NCBI RefSeq assembly: GCF_018398875.1
Contig: NZ_JAGWDK010000005.1
Span: 1-64,000 of the forward strand
DNA length: 64,000 bases
Reading direction: 5' to 3'
Source of the DNA: Bradyrhizobium sp. sGM-13
GTDB taxonomy: Bacteria; Pseudomonadota; Alphaproteobacteria; Rhizobiales; Xanthobacteraceae
This document shows, one piece after another, positions 1 to 8,733 of this stretch. The notes under the pieces were generated by a model that was not told the origin of the DNA, made no database searches, and was given only the letters and a program-made list of their open reading frames with translations. Numbering within the stretch: position 1 is the first letter of the stretch; every line of letters begins with the position of its first letter. The translations under genes and the position numbers were made by a program.

Positions 1-128
1 CAATGGCACACGAGACCGCGGGTGCAGCCAGCACCCGGTCTTCCCTGCGCCCTCTAATTGAGAGGGCGGAAGGTTGATAGCAAACCTCGGGCGCTATGCG
101 TCGCGAGAGTGTCGCCTCATATTCGGTC

Positions 129-225
129 GTCATCCCCGCGAAGGCGGGGATCCAGTATTCCAGAAACGCCAGTGATTGAACCGAGAAGCCGCGATGTACT
201 GGATCCCCGCATGCGCGGGGATGAC
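129..225. repeat. 97-bp palindromic intergenic repeat, GTCATCCCCGCG...CGCGGGGATGAC
   Basis: The ends are 12-bp inverted repeats (GTCATCCCCGCG and CGCGGGGATGAC). Each end is itself a small palindrome followed or preceded by GGATCCAGTA / TACTGGATCC. A relative of almost the same size lies at 7057-7154 and a shorter one at 54687-54763. All three sit between genes. This resembles the short palindromic elements common in rhizobial genomes. It carries no coding capacity. Confidence 0.8.
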
Positions 226-245
226 AACAGTGTGTGCGTCTCTAC

Positions 246-273
246 CTCCACATCATTTCGCAATGATGTGGAG
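246..273. other. Perfect 12-bp hairpin downstream of the TetR gene
   Basis: CTCCACATCATT (246-257) pairs perfectly with AATGATGTGGAG (262-273) around a 4-base loop TCGC. It lies 54 bp beyond the stop codon of the minus-strand TetR gene, so it could end or stabilise that transcript. There is no T run on either strand, so a classical intrinsic terminator is not supported. Confidence 0.5.
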
Positions 274-326
274 ACAGCCGTTGGCCCGTCGGTGCTACGC
301 GAATTTAGCGCGTTGACGAGTCCGGT

Positions 327-1019
327 TCACAGGTCCTGCCGGGTCAGCCTGCCATGCACCGCCGCCGGTCGGACGGACGCTTTCTTCGCCGGCGTCTGGC
401 CAGCCGTCAGCGCCATCACCGAGACCGAAACCACGCGGTCAACGATGGCATCGACGTCGTTGAGGTCGCATTGTCCTTCCGACAATTTTGTCAGCCGCTC
501 TTTTTCCCGGATGGTGTGATGCGTCATCGCCAGCGCGAAGTGCAGGCCCCAATAGAGCTCGGCGTCGTCGCGGCCGGGCAGCGAGCGCCGCATCGCGGCG
601 ATGAATTTCCGCAGATGATCGACCTCGCGGTTCTTGATGCGGCGGATTGGCGGCACCGATTCAATGGATGCGCGGATCATGAAGCGCGCCGCGGTCGAAC
701 CCTCGCGGTCCGGGCCGAGGCAGCCGCGCAGGGGAGGGCCTACCAGCGCGTGCAAAATGGCGTCGATCGGCGCGCGGCCGCCGCCTTGTTCCTCCGCAAG
801 TTTCAACTCGTTGAGCCGCTCGCGGTTGGTGGCAAGGCTGCGGGTGACGAACAGCTCCGCGATCAATTCGTCCTTGGAACCGAAGTGATAATTCACCGCA
901 GCGAGATTGACGTTCGCTTCCGCGACGATGTCGCGCAGCGTCACGTCGCCGAAGCCGCGATCGGCGTAAAGCTTTTCCGCAGCGGCAAGGATGGCAGACC
1001 GGGTCCGATCGCTCGACAT
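327..1019 (-). CDS. TetR/AcrR family transcriptional regulator
   Basis: A 230-residue protein with a typical TetR N-terminal helix-turn-helix: after SAILAAAEKLYADRGF comes VTLRDIVAEANVN and then the recognition-helix signature AAVNYHFGSKDELI at about residues 38-51. The C-terminal ligand domain is less conserved and I cannot name the ligand. The start is the ATG at 1019. An upstream in-frame extension exists but precedes the usual TetR start. The gene is divergent from an acyl-CoA dehydrogenase, and the 216-bp gap between them holds a palindrome (1047-1077). By analogy with fatty-acid TetR regulators such as PsrA, it probably represses its neighbours until an acyl-CoA binds. That role is inferred. 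Confidence 0.88.
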   Translation of the reverse strand: MSSDRTRSAILAAAEKLYADRGFGDVTLRDIVAEANVNLAAVNYHFGSKDELIAELFVTRSLATNRERLNELKLAEEQGGGRAPIDAILHALVGPPLRGCLGPDREGSTAARFMIRASIESVPPIRRIKNREVDHLRKFIAAMRRSLPGRDDAELYWGLHFALAMTHHTIREKERLTKLSEGQCDLNDVDAIVDRVVSVSVMALTAGQTPAKKASVRPAAVHGRLTRQDL

Positions 1020-1046
1020 ATCTGGCCCCCGTTTGGGGAGTTGCAA

Positions 1047-1077
1047 TTCAAACAGTTGTATGAAACTATCGTTTGAA
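1047..1077. promoter_or_regulatory. Probable TetR operator palindrome
   Basis: Perfect 7-bp arms TTCAAAC (1047-1053) and GTTTGAA (1071-1077) are separated by 17 bases and centred on 1062. The site lies between the divergent TetR and acyl-CoA dehydrogenase genes, 28 bp before the TetR start, which fits an autoregulated operator. Binding is inferred, not shown. Confidence 0.55.
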
Positions 1078-1235
1078 GAGCGGGAAATGTCAATCCGCGT
1101 TTGCGAACGGGGCGCATTTCCTGCCGGTCGGACTGTCACCCGTCGGGCAAATCCGCAAAATGGCTTGCGGGCCACCGGTGGCGGGCAGACAGTGCAGCCA
1201 AACGATTTCAGAAGCCGAGAGCCGAGGAGCGTCCC

Positions 1236-2468
1236 ATGAATTTCGATATGTCAGACAAGCAAAAGGAATGGCTGAACCGCGTCCGCGCGTTCATGAACAC
1301 GCATGTCCGCCCCGCGGTGCCGATCTACAAGCAGCAGGACGCGGCGGGCGAGCGCTGGAAGGTGATTCCGATCCTGGAAGATCTGAAGAAGAAAGCACGC
1401 GCCGAAGGCCTCTGGAACATGTTCATGCCGCCGTCCTCGCATGAGGACGATGAATTCCGTGGCGCGGGATTGACCAATCTGGAATACGCGCCGCTCTCCG
1501 AGGAGATGGGCCGCATCAGTTGGGCGTCCGAAGTCTTCAATTGCTCCGCGCCCGATACCGGCAACATGGAAGTGTTCATGCGCTATGCCACCAAGGAGCA
1601 GAAGCGCAAATGGCTGCGTCCGCTGATGGACGGCGAAATCCGTTCCGCCTTCCTGATGACCGAGCCTGCGGTGGCATCGTCGGATGCCACCAACATCGAA
1701 ACCCGCATCGAGAAGGACGGCGATCATTACGTCATCAACGGCCGCAAATGGTGGTCGTCTGGCGTCGGCGATCCCCGTTGCAAGGTCGCGATCCTGATGG
1801 GCAAGACCGACCCGAACGCGGCGCGTCACCAGCAGCAGTCGCAGATTATCGTTCCGCTCGACACGCCCGGCATCAGGGTGGAAAAAATGTTGCCGGTGTT
1901 CGGCTTCGACGACGCGCCGCACGGCCACGCCCAGGTGCTGCTCGAGAACGTTCGCGTTCCCAAGGAGAACATCCTGCTCGGCGAGGGCAGGGGCTTTGAG
2001 ATCGCACAGGGCCGTCTCGGTCCGGGCCGTATCCATCACTGCATGCGCACCATCGGCAAGGCCGAGGAGGCGCTGGAGAAAATGGTGCGCCGGCTGTCGT
2101 CGCGCACCGCGTTCGGCAAGAAGATCATCGAGCATTCGGTCTGGGAGCAGCGCATCGCGGAAGCCCGCATCGACATCGAGATGAACCGCTTGCTGTGCCT
2201 CAAGGCTGCCGACATGATGGACAAGGTCGGCAACAAGACCGCGCAACTCGAGATCGCCATGATCAAGGTGGCGGCGCCGAACATGGCGTTGAAGATCATC
2301 GACAACGCGATCCAGGCGTTCGGCGGCGGCGGCGTCTCCGATGACGCCGGCCTGGCGGTGGACTACGCGCATGTGCGCACGCTGCGGCTGGCGGACGGTC
2401 CGGACGAGGTGCATAACCGCGCCATTGCCAGACTTGAACTTCGGAAGTATGCAAACGCTACGCACTAA
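1236..2468 (+). CDS. Acyl-CoA dehydrogenase, ACAD10/ACAD11-like
   Basis: A 410-residue FAD-dependent acyl-CoA dehydrogenase. Central signatures include [28 protein letters not shown] and GRKWWSSG, then the family block [17 protein letters not shown] and a C-terminal QAFGGGG...ADGPDEVH. These blocks match, as I recall them, the dehydrogenase half of human ACAD10 and ACAD11, enzymes linked to removal of the 4-hydroxy group from fatty acyl-CoAs through a phosphorylated intermediate. The ATG at 1236 is chosen because GAGGAG lies just upstream and the protein then starts like family members. The next gene encodes the kinase half as a separate protein, so the two probably act in sequence on one substrate. 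The exact substrate is unknown. Confidence 0.9.
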   Translation: MNFDMSDKQKEWLNRVRAFMNTHVRPAVPIYKQQDAAGERWKVIPILEDLKKKARAEGLWNMFMPPSSHEDDEFRGAGLTNLEYAPLSEEMGRISWASEVFNCSAPDTGNMEVFMRYATKEQKRKWLRPLMDGEIRSAFLMTEPAVASSDATNIETRIEKDGDHYVINGRKWWSSGVGDPRCKVAILMGKTDPNAARHQQQSQIIVPLDTPGIRVEKMLPVFGFDDAPHGHAQVLLENVRVPKENILLGEGRGFEIAQGRLGPGRIHHCMRTIGKAEEALEKMVRRLSSRTAFGKKIIEHSVWEQRIAEARIDIEMNRLLCLKAADMMDKVGNKTAQLEIAMIKVAAPNMALKIIDNAIQAFGGGGVSDDAGLAVDYAHVRTLRLADGPDEVHNRAIARLELRKYANATH

Positions 2469-2525
2469 CGGGAGGCCATCAATGGCGCTCCCCAAAGTCC
2501 AAGAAGAATCCAAGGGAGCGTCATC

Positions 2526-3584
2526 GTGGCGGACGGCGTCAGGAAAGACGAAGAGTTCTCGGGCACCAAGGAAGTCGAGGAGCGCCATCGCATCAACGAG
2601 GCGAGCCTCGACGGCTGGATGCGCGAGCATGTCGAGGGCTATCAGGGACCGCTAAAGGTCCTGCAGTTCAAGGGCGGCCAGTCCAACCCGACCTACAAGC
2701 TCGAAACACCGGCCCGATCCTACGTGATGCGCCGAAAGCCGTTCGGCAAATTGCTGCCGTCGGCGCATGCAGTCGACCGCGAGTTCCGCGTCATTGCAGC
2801 GCTCGGCAAGCAGGGCTTTCCGGTCGCAAAAGCCTACGCGCTGTGCACCGACGACGCCGTGATCGGGGCGGCCTTCTACATCATGTCGATGGAAGACGGC
2901 CGGGTATTTTGGGACCCGACACTGCCGAGCCAGACGCCGGACAACCGGCGCAAGATATTCACCAGCAAGATCGAGACGCTGGCGAAACTCCACGTCTTCA
3001 ATCCGGAAGCGATCGGGCTTGGTGATTTCGGCAAGCCGGGCAATTATTTCGCGCGCCAGATCGACCGCTGGACCAAGCAATACCGCGCCTCGGAAACCCA
3101 GCACATTCCGGAGTTCGAAAAAGTAGCCGAATGGCTGCCGCGAACTGTGCCTGAACAGAAGCGCGTCTCGATCGTCCACGGCGACTACCGCCTCGACAAC
3201 ATGATTTTCCACGCGACGGAACCGCGGGTGCAGGCGGTGCTGGACTGGGAGCTGTCCACCCTCGGCGACCCCATGGCCGACTTCACCTATTTGTTGATGC
3301 AGTGGACTATGCCGGGCTTGGAAAAAGCCGATCTCAAGGCGCTGAACATTCCGAGCCTGGAGGAGGCCGCGCAGATCTACTGCGACGTCACCGGCATGGA
3401 AGTGCCCGATCTCAACTGGTACTTCGCCTACAACATGTTCCGCCTCGCCGGCATCACGCAGGGTATCGCCGGACGAATCCGCGACGGCACCGCGGCCAAC
3501 GCCAAGGCGCTGGAGTCGGCGGCGCGCACAGTGCCGCTGTCGAAGTCCTCCTGGGAATACGCTCAGAAGGCCGGCGCGATCTAA
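2526..3584 (+). CDS. APH-like phosphotransferase, ACAD10/11 kinase-domain homologue
   Basis: A 352-residue protein of the aminoglycoside phosphotransferase / choline kinase fold. The glycine-rich start QFKGGQSNPTYKL is followed by YVMRRKPFG. The catalytic loop HGDYRLDN places H218, D220 and N225, and the metal-binding segment LDWELSTLGDP places D240. It resembles the N-terminal kinase of ACAD11 and the LvaA kinase of levulinate catabolism, so the likely reaction is ATP-dependent phosphorylation of a hydroxyacyl-CoA rather than antibiotic resistance (inference). It starts at GTG 2526 with AAGGGAG upstream, 57 bp after the acyl-CoA dehydrogenase, and is probably co-transcribed with it. An ATG in another frame at 2482 has a better-looking ribosome site (GGGAGG); see findings. 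Confidence 0.88.
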   Translation: MADGVRKDEEFSGTKEVEERHRINEASLDGWMREHVEGYQGPLKVLQFKGGQSNPTYKLETPARSYVMRRKPFGKLLPSAHAVDREFRVIAALGKQGFPVAKAYALCTDDAVIGAAFYIMSMEDGRVFWDPTLPSQTPDNRRKIFTSKIETLAKLHVFNPEAIGLGDFGKPGNYFARQIDRWTKQYRASETQHIPEFEKVAEWLPRTVPEQKRVSIVHGDYRLDNMIFHATEPRVQAVLDWELSTLGDPMADFTYLLMQWTMPGLEKADLKALNIPSLEEAAQIYCDVTGMEVPDLNWYFAYNMFRLAGITQGIAGRIRDGTAANAKALESAARTVPLSKSSWEYAQKAGAI

Positions 3585-3602
3585 TCAGCGCGACTAACCG
3601 AC

Positions 3603-4514
3603 TTGGCACTCTCACCGAATATCCGCGGCAGCCTGCTCATGGCGGTATCCATGGCGGCGTTCACGATGAACGACTCCATCACCAAGGCGGTGTCGTCAGA
3701 GATGAACTTCGGCCAGGTGATGCTGGTGCGCGGGCTGTTCGCGATTCTGCTGGTCGCGGCGTTCGCGTACTATCAGGGCGCGCTGCGTCCGCTGCGCACG
3801 CTGATGCTCAAACCGGTAGCGCTCAGGGTGCTGGGTGAGATCGGCGGCACGATCTCGTTCATGGCGGCGCTCGTGCATCTGCCGCTCGCCAACACCTCGG
3901 CGATCTTCCAGGCGCTGCCGCTCGCGATCACGCTCGGCGCCGCGGTCATCTTCGGCGAGCCGGTGGGCTGGCGGCGCTGGTCGGCGATCGTCGCAGGCTT
4001 CATCGGCGTGCTCATCATCGTGCGGCCGGGGCTTGCCGGCTTCAGCGAGTACTCGCTGTTCGCGCTGGTGTCGGTGGCGTTCTGCGCGCTGCGCGACCTC
4101 GCAACGCGGAAAATCCCGGCGAAGATTCCCTCGCTGTTCATCACCTTGTTGACTACCGTGACCGTCACGGCGGCCGGCGGGGCCATCCTCGTTCCGCTCG
4201 GCGGCTGGACGCCGCCATCCGCTGGCGCGCTAGGCCTGCAGGCACTGGCCGCGGTGCTGCTACTGATCGGCTATCAATGCATCATCTCGGCGCTGCGCTC
4301 GGGCGACATCTCGGCGGTGGCGCCGTTCCGCTATTCCGCGCTGCTATGGGCGATGCTGCTCGGCTACCTCGTGTTCGGCGATGTACCCGATGCAATGATG
4401 GTGCTGGGCGCCTCGATCATCGTGTTATCAGGCCTCTACGCATTCTACCGCGAGCGCATCCGCCACCGTGCGCTGGCGGCGGAGTCATCCGGCCTGCCGC
4501 CGGACGGGTTGTGA
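3603..4514 (+). CDS. EamA/DMT family permease
   Basis: A 303-residue hydrophobic protein with about ten predicted membrane segments and two EamA repeats, the pattern of the drug/metabolite transporter superfamily. The first repeat begins near GSLLMAVSMAAFTMNDSITK and the last segment is ASIIVLSGLYAFYRER. The start is a TTG at 3603, which gives the usual short cytoplasmic N-terminus; the next candidate, an ATG at 3639, would remove part of the first helix. It follows the kinase gene by 18 bp on the same strand and may belong to the same operon. Substrate and direction of transport cannot be read from sequence. Confidence 0.85.
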   Translation: MALSPNIRGSLLMAVSMAAFTMNDSITKAVSSEMNFGQVMLVRGLFAILLVAAFAYYQGALRPLRTLMLKPVALRVLGEIGGTISFMAALVHLPLANTSAIFQALPLAITLGAAVIFGEPVGWRRWSAIVAGFIGVLIIVRPGLAGFSEYSLFALVSVAFCALRDLATRKIPAKIPSLFITLLTTVTVTAAGGAILVPLGGWTPPSAGALGLQALAAVLLLIGYQCIISALRSGDISAVAPFRYSALLWAMLLGYLVFGDVPDAMMVLGASIIVLSGLYAFYRERIRHRALAAESSGLPPDGL

Positions 4515-4531
4515 GCATGACGAAACGGAAA

Positions 4532-5317
4532 TCAGATCGGCTTGCCCGTATACGGCATCGACGCGGTGAGGCCGCCGTCGACCGGGATTGCCTGGCCGTT
4601 GACGTAGGAGGCCTCGTCGCTGGCGAGGAACAGGCCCATCGCGGCGAGTTCGTGCGGCTGGCCGGGGCGCTTCAGCGGATTGAGTTGGCCGATCTTGTCG
4701 GAAGTGCCGCGCTCCTTGGCGCGGTCGAATACCGGCTTGGTCATGCCGGTCTCGATCAGGCCGGGGCAGACCGCGTTGATACGCACGCCGGTGCCGGACA
4801 GCGAATAGGCGGTGGTCTGCACCAGGCTGATGACGCCGGCCTTACTCGCGCCATAGGGATGACCGCTGGCGCCGGCCTTGAGCCCTGCAACAGAAGCGGT
4901 GCACACGATCGAGCCGGACTGCTGCCGGATCATGTGCGGCATCGAATGCTTGATCGCGAGAAATGGCCCGATCAGATTGATGCGCAAAACTTCCTGCCAA
5001 TGTTCGACGGTCTGCTCGGCCAGCGGCACCAGCCCGCCGCTGACACCGGCATTGGCCCAGATCGCATCAAGCCGGCCGTATTTCGAAACCGCCTTGTCGA
5101 TGAACGCCTTCACATCGGCCTCCGAACCGGCATCGGCCATGACAGCCTCGACGGTGCCGCCGGCATCGCTGACGAGCTTGGCCGTTTCCTTCACGCCCTC
5201 AGCGCGGTCGACGATGACGAGCTTCGCCCCCTCCTTGGAGAACAGCACCGACGCCGCGCGCCCAATGCCGCTGCCAGCGCCTGTGATGACGACGGATTTG
5301 CCTTCGAGGCGGCCCAT
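4532..5317 (-). CDS. SDR family NAD(P)-dependent oxidoreductase
   Basis: A 261-residue classical short-chain dehydrogenase. The cofactor motif TGAGSGIG is at residues 12-19, NAG at about 89-91, and the catalytic residues are S142, Y155 and K159 (YGASK). Asp at the end of beta-2 (VIVDRAE) suggests NAD rather than NADP preference. The ATG at 5317 is preceded by AAGGGAGAAG. It converges on the EamA gene, with only 17 bp between stops, and diverges from the histidine phosphatase gene. The substrate is not predictable; a hydroxyacyl-CoA or alcohol is reasonable given the neighbours. Confidence 0.9.
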   Translation of the reverse strand: MGRLEGKSVVITGAGSGIGRAASVLFSKEGAKLVIVDRAEGVKETAKLVSDAGGTVEAVMADAGSEADVKAFIDKAVSKYGRLDAIWANAGVSGGLVPLAEQTVEHWQEVLRINLIGPFLAIKHSMPHMIRQQSGSIVCTASVAGLKAGASGHPYGASKAGVISLVQTTAYSLSGTGVRINAVCPGLIETGMTKPVFDRAKERGTSDKIGQLNPLKRPGQPHELAAMGLFLASDEASYVNGQAIPVDGGLTASMPYTGKPI

Positions 5318-5456
5318 GAGCTTCTCCCTTACGGTGTTATGCGCGTCGGCGTGTGCCGCGTTGCGGAATTCAAACAAGATTTCAAACGCCAAGTCACTTG
5401 AGGCGATGCGTGCTCTGACGTACAGCGACAGCGAACAGTATTGAAGGGTGTTGGCG

Positions 5457-6167
5457 ATGTCCAATGCAGACAAACCGCGACTGGTTGTAACGCGCTGGTG
5501 GTGGGTACGCCACGCGCCGGTTCGCGAAGATAACGGCTGCATTTACGGGCAGAAGGATCTCGGCTGCGACTGCAGCGATCGCATCGTGTTCGAGGCTGTT
5601 GGAAAAATTCTGCCGCGCAATGCAATCTGGTATGCAAGCAATCTGAAGCGCACGCACCAGACCGCGCACGCCATCTGGGCCGCGGGCTTTCCGAAACCTT
5701 CGGAGATGCCGCATGTGAACGCATTCGCCGAGCAGCATCTCGGTGAGTGGCAGGGCCTCAATCGCGCGGCGTTCCTCGCCAGCCGTCCGCTCGGCAGTCA
5801 CTGGTTTGCGGAAATCGACGAGGTCCCGCCCGGTGGTGAGAGTTTTATGGACCTCTACAATCGCGTCAGCGGTGCTATCGAGCGCATCAATGCCGAACAG
5901 GCGGGTAGGGACGTGATCGTCGTCGCCCATGGCGGCACGATCAGAGCCGCCATCGGCCATGCACTCGGCGGCCATCCCGATAAGGGCATGGCCTTCGATA
6001 TCGACAATTGCTCGGTGACGCGGCTCGATCACCTCTCCAGCGCCAGTCACAGCCGTTGGCGGCTGCCGATGGTCAACCAGCAGCCATGGATCGCGGACGC
6101 TTCGCACCAAGCCATGCACCAGCCGGCCGGGCCGGAGGTCGAGCCACCGTCGACCAAGCTCGGTTGA
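5457..6167 (+). CDS. Histidine phosphatase family protein
   Basis: A 236-residue protein of the phosphoglycerate-mutase-like (histidine phosphatase) superfamily. The phosphohistidine motif VRHAP puts the nucleophile at H19. SNLKRTHQTA supplies a phosphate-binding Arg, LGEWQG follows, and VVAHGGTIRAA carries the second catalytic His. The start ATG 5457 has GAAGGG 8 bases upstream; a GTG nine bases earlier is less likely. Its position among an ACAD10/11-like pair and SDR genes suggests it removes phosphate from a small metabolite of that pathway, but this is inferred only from neighbours. Confidence 0.85.
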   Translation: MSNADKPRLVVTRWWWVRHAPVREDNGCIYGQKDLGCDCSDRIVFEAVGKILPRNAIWYASNLKRTHQTAHAIWAAGFPKPSEMPHVNAFAEQHLGEWQGLNRAAFLASRPLGSHWFAEIDEVPPGGESFMDLYNRVSGAIERINAEQAGRDVIVVAHGGTIRAAIGHALGGHPDKGMAFDIDNCSVTRLDHLSSASHSRWRLPMVNQQPWIADASHQAMHQPAGPEVEPPSTKLG

Positions 6168-6256
6168 CGCCTCAAGTTGTCGAAGGCCGCAAAGGCTGCT
6201 TAGCTCGAATTCAAGACGAAACCGGCATCGCGCTGGATCAACATCGGGAGAGAGAC

Positions 6257-7024
6257 ATGAGCTTGTTCGACATGACCGGGAAAGTCGCCGTCATCACCGG
6301 CTCGACGCGCGGCATCGGCCGCGCCATCGCCGAGCGGATGGCCGAGCACGGCGCGAAGGTCGTGATCTCCTCGCGAAAACAGGATGTTTGCGACCAGGTC
6401 ACCAAGGAAATCAACGACAAGTTCGGCAAGGGGACGGCGGTCGCGATCGCCGCGAACATTTCCAGCAAGGAAAATCTGCAAAACCTCGTCGACGAGTCCA
6501 ACCGCGCCTTCGGCAAGATCGACGTGCTGGTCTGCAACGCCGCATCCAACCCCTATTACGGCCCGCTCGGCGGCATCTCCGATGAACAGTTCCGCAAGAT
6601 CCTCGACAACAACATCGTCGCCAACAACTGGCTGATCAACATGGTGGTGCCGCAGATGATCGAGCGCAAAGACGGCTCTATCATCATCGTCTCCTCGATC
6701 GGAGGCCTGAAGGGCTCGACCGTGCTCGGCGCCTACGCGATCTCGAAGGCGGCCGACATGCAGCTCGCGCGCAATCTGGCCTGCGAATACGGCAAGCACA
6801 ATATCCGCGTGAACTGCATCGCGCCCGGCCTGATCAAGACCGATTTCGCCAAGGCGTTGTGGGACAATCCGGAGACGCTGAAGGCTTCCACCGCGCGCTC
6901 GCCGCTTTTGCGCATCGGCGTGCCGGACGAGATCGCGGGCGCTGCGGTGCTGATGGGATCGAAAGCCGGCGACTTCATGACCGGGCAGACCATCGTGATC
7001 GACGGCGGCGCGACGATCAGTTGA
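6257..7024 (+). CDS. SDR family oxidoreductase
   Basis: A 255-residue short-chain dehydrogenase with TGSTRGIG at residues 14-21, NAAS in place of the common NAG, catalytic Ser at about 146-147 (VSSIGG), and Y160/K164 (YAISK). SSR after beta-2 suggests NADP(H) use. The sequence resembles DHRS4-like and 3-oxoacyl-reductase-like SDRs. The ATG at 6257 follows GGGAGAGAG. It lies 89 bp after the histidine phosphatase on the same strand and is followed by a palindromic repeat that may end the transcript. Confidence 0.9.
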   Translation: MSLFDMTGKVAVITGSTRGIGRAIAERMAEHGAKVVISSRKQDVCDQVTKEINDKFGKGTAVAIAANISSKENLQNLVDESNRAFGKIDVLVCNAASNPYYGPLGGISDEQFRKILDNNIVANNWLINMVVPQMIERKDGSIIIVSSIGGLKGSTVLGAYAISKAADMQLARNLACEYGKHNIRVNCIAPGLIKTDFAKALWDNPETLKASTARSPLLRIGVPDEIAGAAVLMGSKAGDFMTGQTIVIDGGATIS

Positions 7025-7056
7025 GATGTGACGCGCGCTGCGTCTGCATTTTCACT

Positions 7057-7154
7057 GTCATCGTCCGCGAAGGCGGACGATCCAGTAAACGCAATCGTCT
7101 CGATTCCCATAGATGTCACGGCGTACTGGATGCCCCGCCTTCGCGGGGCATGAC
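7057..7154. repeat. 98-bp palindromic intergenic repeat
   Basis: It begins GTCATCGTCCGCGAAGG and ends CCTTCGCGGGGCATGAC, with CCAGTA and TACTGGA inside both ends, the same architecture and length as the element at 129-225. It sits in the gap between convergent SDR and serine hydrolase genes, where the two hairpins could act as a bidirectional transcript end. Confidence 0.75.
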
Positions 7155-7193
7155 GGTGGTGGCTGGGGGCTGCGCGGAGAAAACGCCTCGACG

Positions 7194-8417
7194 TCACTCC
7201 ACCGCCGCGTACACCAGATCCCGCAGCATGTTGCGGATGTATTCGCGCTGGCCGGGGCCCTGCATCATGAAGACCGTGAACAGGTCTTCCGCGGGATCGA
7301 TGAAGAAGAACGTGCCGGCCATGCCGCTCCAGAAGAACTGGCCGAGCGATCCCGGGAACGGCGCGATGCCTCTTTGAGTGCGGACCGCGAAGCCGAGGCC
7401 AAAACCATGACCGGGCGGCATCAGCGGCGAGTCAACCTTCACGCCTGGGGCGAGATGATCCGATGCCATCAACTCCAGCGTCTTGCGGCCGATGATCCTG
7501 TTGCCGTCGAGCGCGCCGCCGTTGAGCAGCATCTGGCAGAACCGCGCATAGTCCATGGTGGTCGAGACCAGCCCGCCGCCGCCGGATTCCATCGCGGGCT
7601 TCTCCAGCATGTTGAAGAGCTGCACCTTGTCGCCATTCCACGGATCCGTCGCGAACGGTTCGGCGAGGCGGCCGGCCTTGGCTTCTGAGGTATGGAAAGC
7701 GGTCTCGGCCATCTGCAGCGGCGCCAGGATGCGTTCGGTCAGGAACGCGCCGAGCGACTTGCCGGAGACGACTTCGATGATGCGGCCCAAGACGTCGGTC
7801 GAGCGGCTGTAGTTCCATTCCGCGCCGGGCTGGCAGATCAGCGGCATGCCGGCGATCATGGTGGCGTGCTCGGCGTTGGTGATCTTGCGGCTGCGCAGCC
7901 GCGACTGCTGATAGAGCTGCTGGACGAGGCCGTTACCGGTGTGGTCGTAGGTCAGGCCGGACGTATGCCGCAGCAGGTCCTGAACCATCATCTGCCGCTT
8001 CGCCGGCACCAGCTCGAGCTTGCCGTTGCTCTCGACGCCGACCTTCTGGTCGGCAAACTCCGGAATAAATTTGGCGACGGGATCGCCAAGGATGAAGTGG
8101 CCGTCCTCGATCAGCATCATGATGCCGACCGAGACGATCGGCTTGGTCATCGAGAAGATACGGAAGATGCTGTCATGCGCCATCGGCGCGCTGGCGGCCG
8201 GGCTCTGGCGGCCGATCGCATCGAACCAGCCGATCTGGCCGCGTCGGGCCACCATCACGGTGGCGCCGGGCAGGGTTCCCTTGTCCACCTCCCGCTTGAA
8301 AGCGTCCGACATCCGCTGCAGGCGGACGCTCGAGAGGCCGATCGTTTCCGGCTTGGCCTGCGGGAGCGAAGGAGTTTGGGGGACGGACGTCTGCCGGGCG
8401 GCGTTCTGCGCGTTCAT
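7194..8417 (-). CDS. Serine hydrolase, beta-lactamase class C / esterase EstB-like
   Basis: A 407-residue protein with the penicillin-binding-protein-like fold. The SxxK motif SMTK gives nucleophile S89 and base K92, the second motif is YSRS within WNYSRSTDVLG, and a C-terminal GMAGTFF segment stands where the KTG box would be. That variant pattern fits esterases and peptidases of the class C family more than true beta-lactamases. I see no convincing signal peptide, so a cytoplasmic location is likely. The ATG at 8417 follows GGGAGAG. Substrate unknown. Confidence 0.88.
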   Translation of the reverse strand: MNAQNAARQTSVPQTPSLPQAKPETIGLSSVRLQRMSDAFKREVDKGTLPGATVMVARRGQIGWFDAIGRQSPAASAPMAHDSIFRIFSMTKPIVSVGIMMLIEDGHFILGDPVAKFIPEFADQKVGVESNGKLELVPAKRQMMVQDLLRHTSGLTYDHTGNGLVQQLYQQSRLRSRKITNAEHATMIAGMPLICQPGAEWNYSRSTDVLGRIIEVVSGKSLGAFLTERILAPLQMAETAFHTSEAKAGRLAEPFATDPWNGDKVQLFNMLEKPAMESGGGGLVSTTMDYARFCQMLLNGGALDGNRIIGRKTLELMASDHLAPGVKVDSPLMPPGHGFGLGFAVRTQRGIAPFPGSLGQFFWSGMAGTFFFIDPAEDLFTVFMMQGPGQREYIRNMLRDLVYAAVE

Positions 8418-8565
8418 GGTCTCTCCCGTTGCGCTTGTTGTTGTGATGACCAAGTCTGGCGCAGAAGGCGTGCTTTGGATAGGGCGGTGAGTTGCTTCGC
8501 CCTTGCAATCGGGGCATGCCCTATGCTTGAAACAGCACGAACCGACGCATGCGCCGGTTCCCTGC

Positions 8566-8641
8566 AGGAGTGTAGCTCAATTGGTAGAGCACCGGTCTCC
8601 AAAACCGGGGGTCGCAGGTTCGAGCCCTGCCACTCCTGCCA
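8566..8641 (+). tRNA. tRNA-Trp (anticodon CCA)
   Basis: A 76-nt cloverleaf. The acceptor arms are AGGAGTG (8566-8572) and CACTCCT (8631-8637), followed by discriminator G and an encoded CCA end (8639-8641). The anticodon stem CCGGT/ACCGG encloses loop CTCCAAA with anticodon CCA at 8599-8601. The T arm contains GGTTCGAGCC. tRNA-Trp commonly lies just upstream of secE-nusG; here 4.7 kb separates them. Confidence 0.97.
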
Positions 8642-8733
8642 GCTAAATCAAATACTTACGCTGATTTTCGGCGACGGCCGGTCGAGCCCTTCAGGCCCCC
8701 GATGAACTCGCGCTTCATTCAACGACGATCGGC

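Larger units (their letters stand above)
1..326. other. Non-coding stretch with repeats, downstream of the TetR gene
   Basis: No credible gene was found in these 326 bases. The stretch holds a 97-bp palindromic repeat (129-225) and a perfect hairpin (246-273), both listed separately. The first 120 bases are GC-rich and contain a short inverted pair around CCCTCT/AGAGGG near 51-66. An open frame runs across the region on the plus strand, but it translates the repeats and has no recognisable domain. Confidence 0.6.

Noticed and set aside
58..519. An open frame of 153 codons at the left end
   Set aside because: It translates a palindromic repeat and then the antisense of the TetR gene. No ribosome site or domain.
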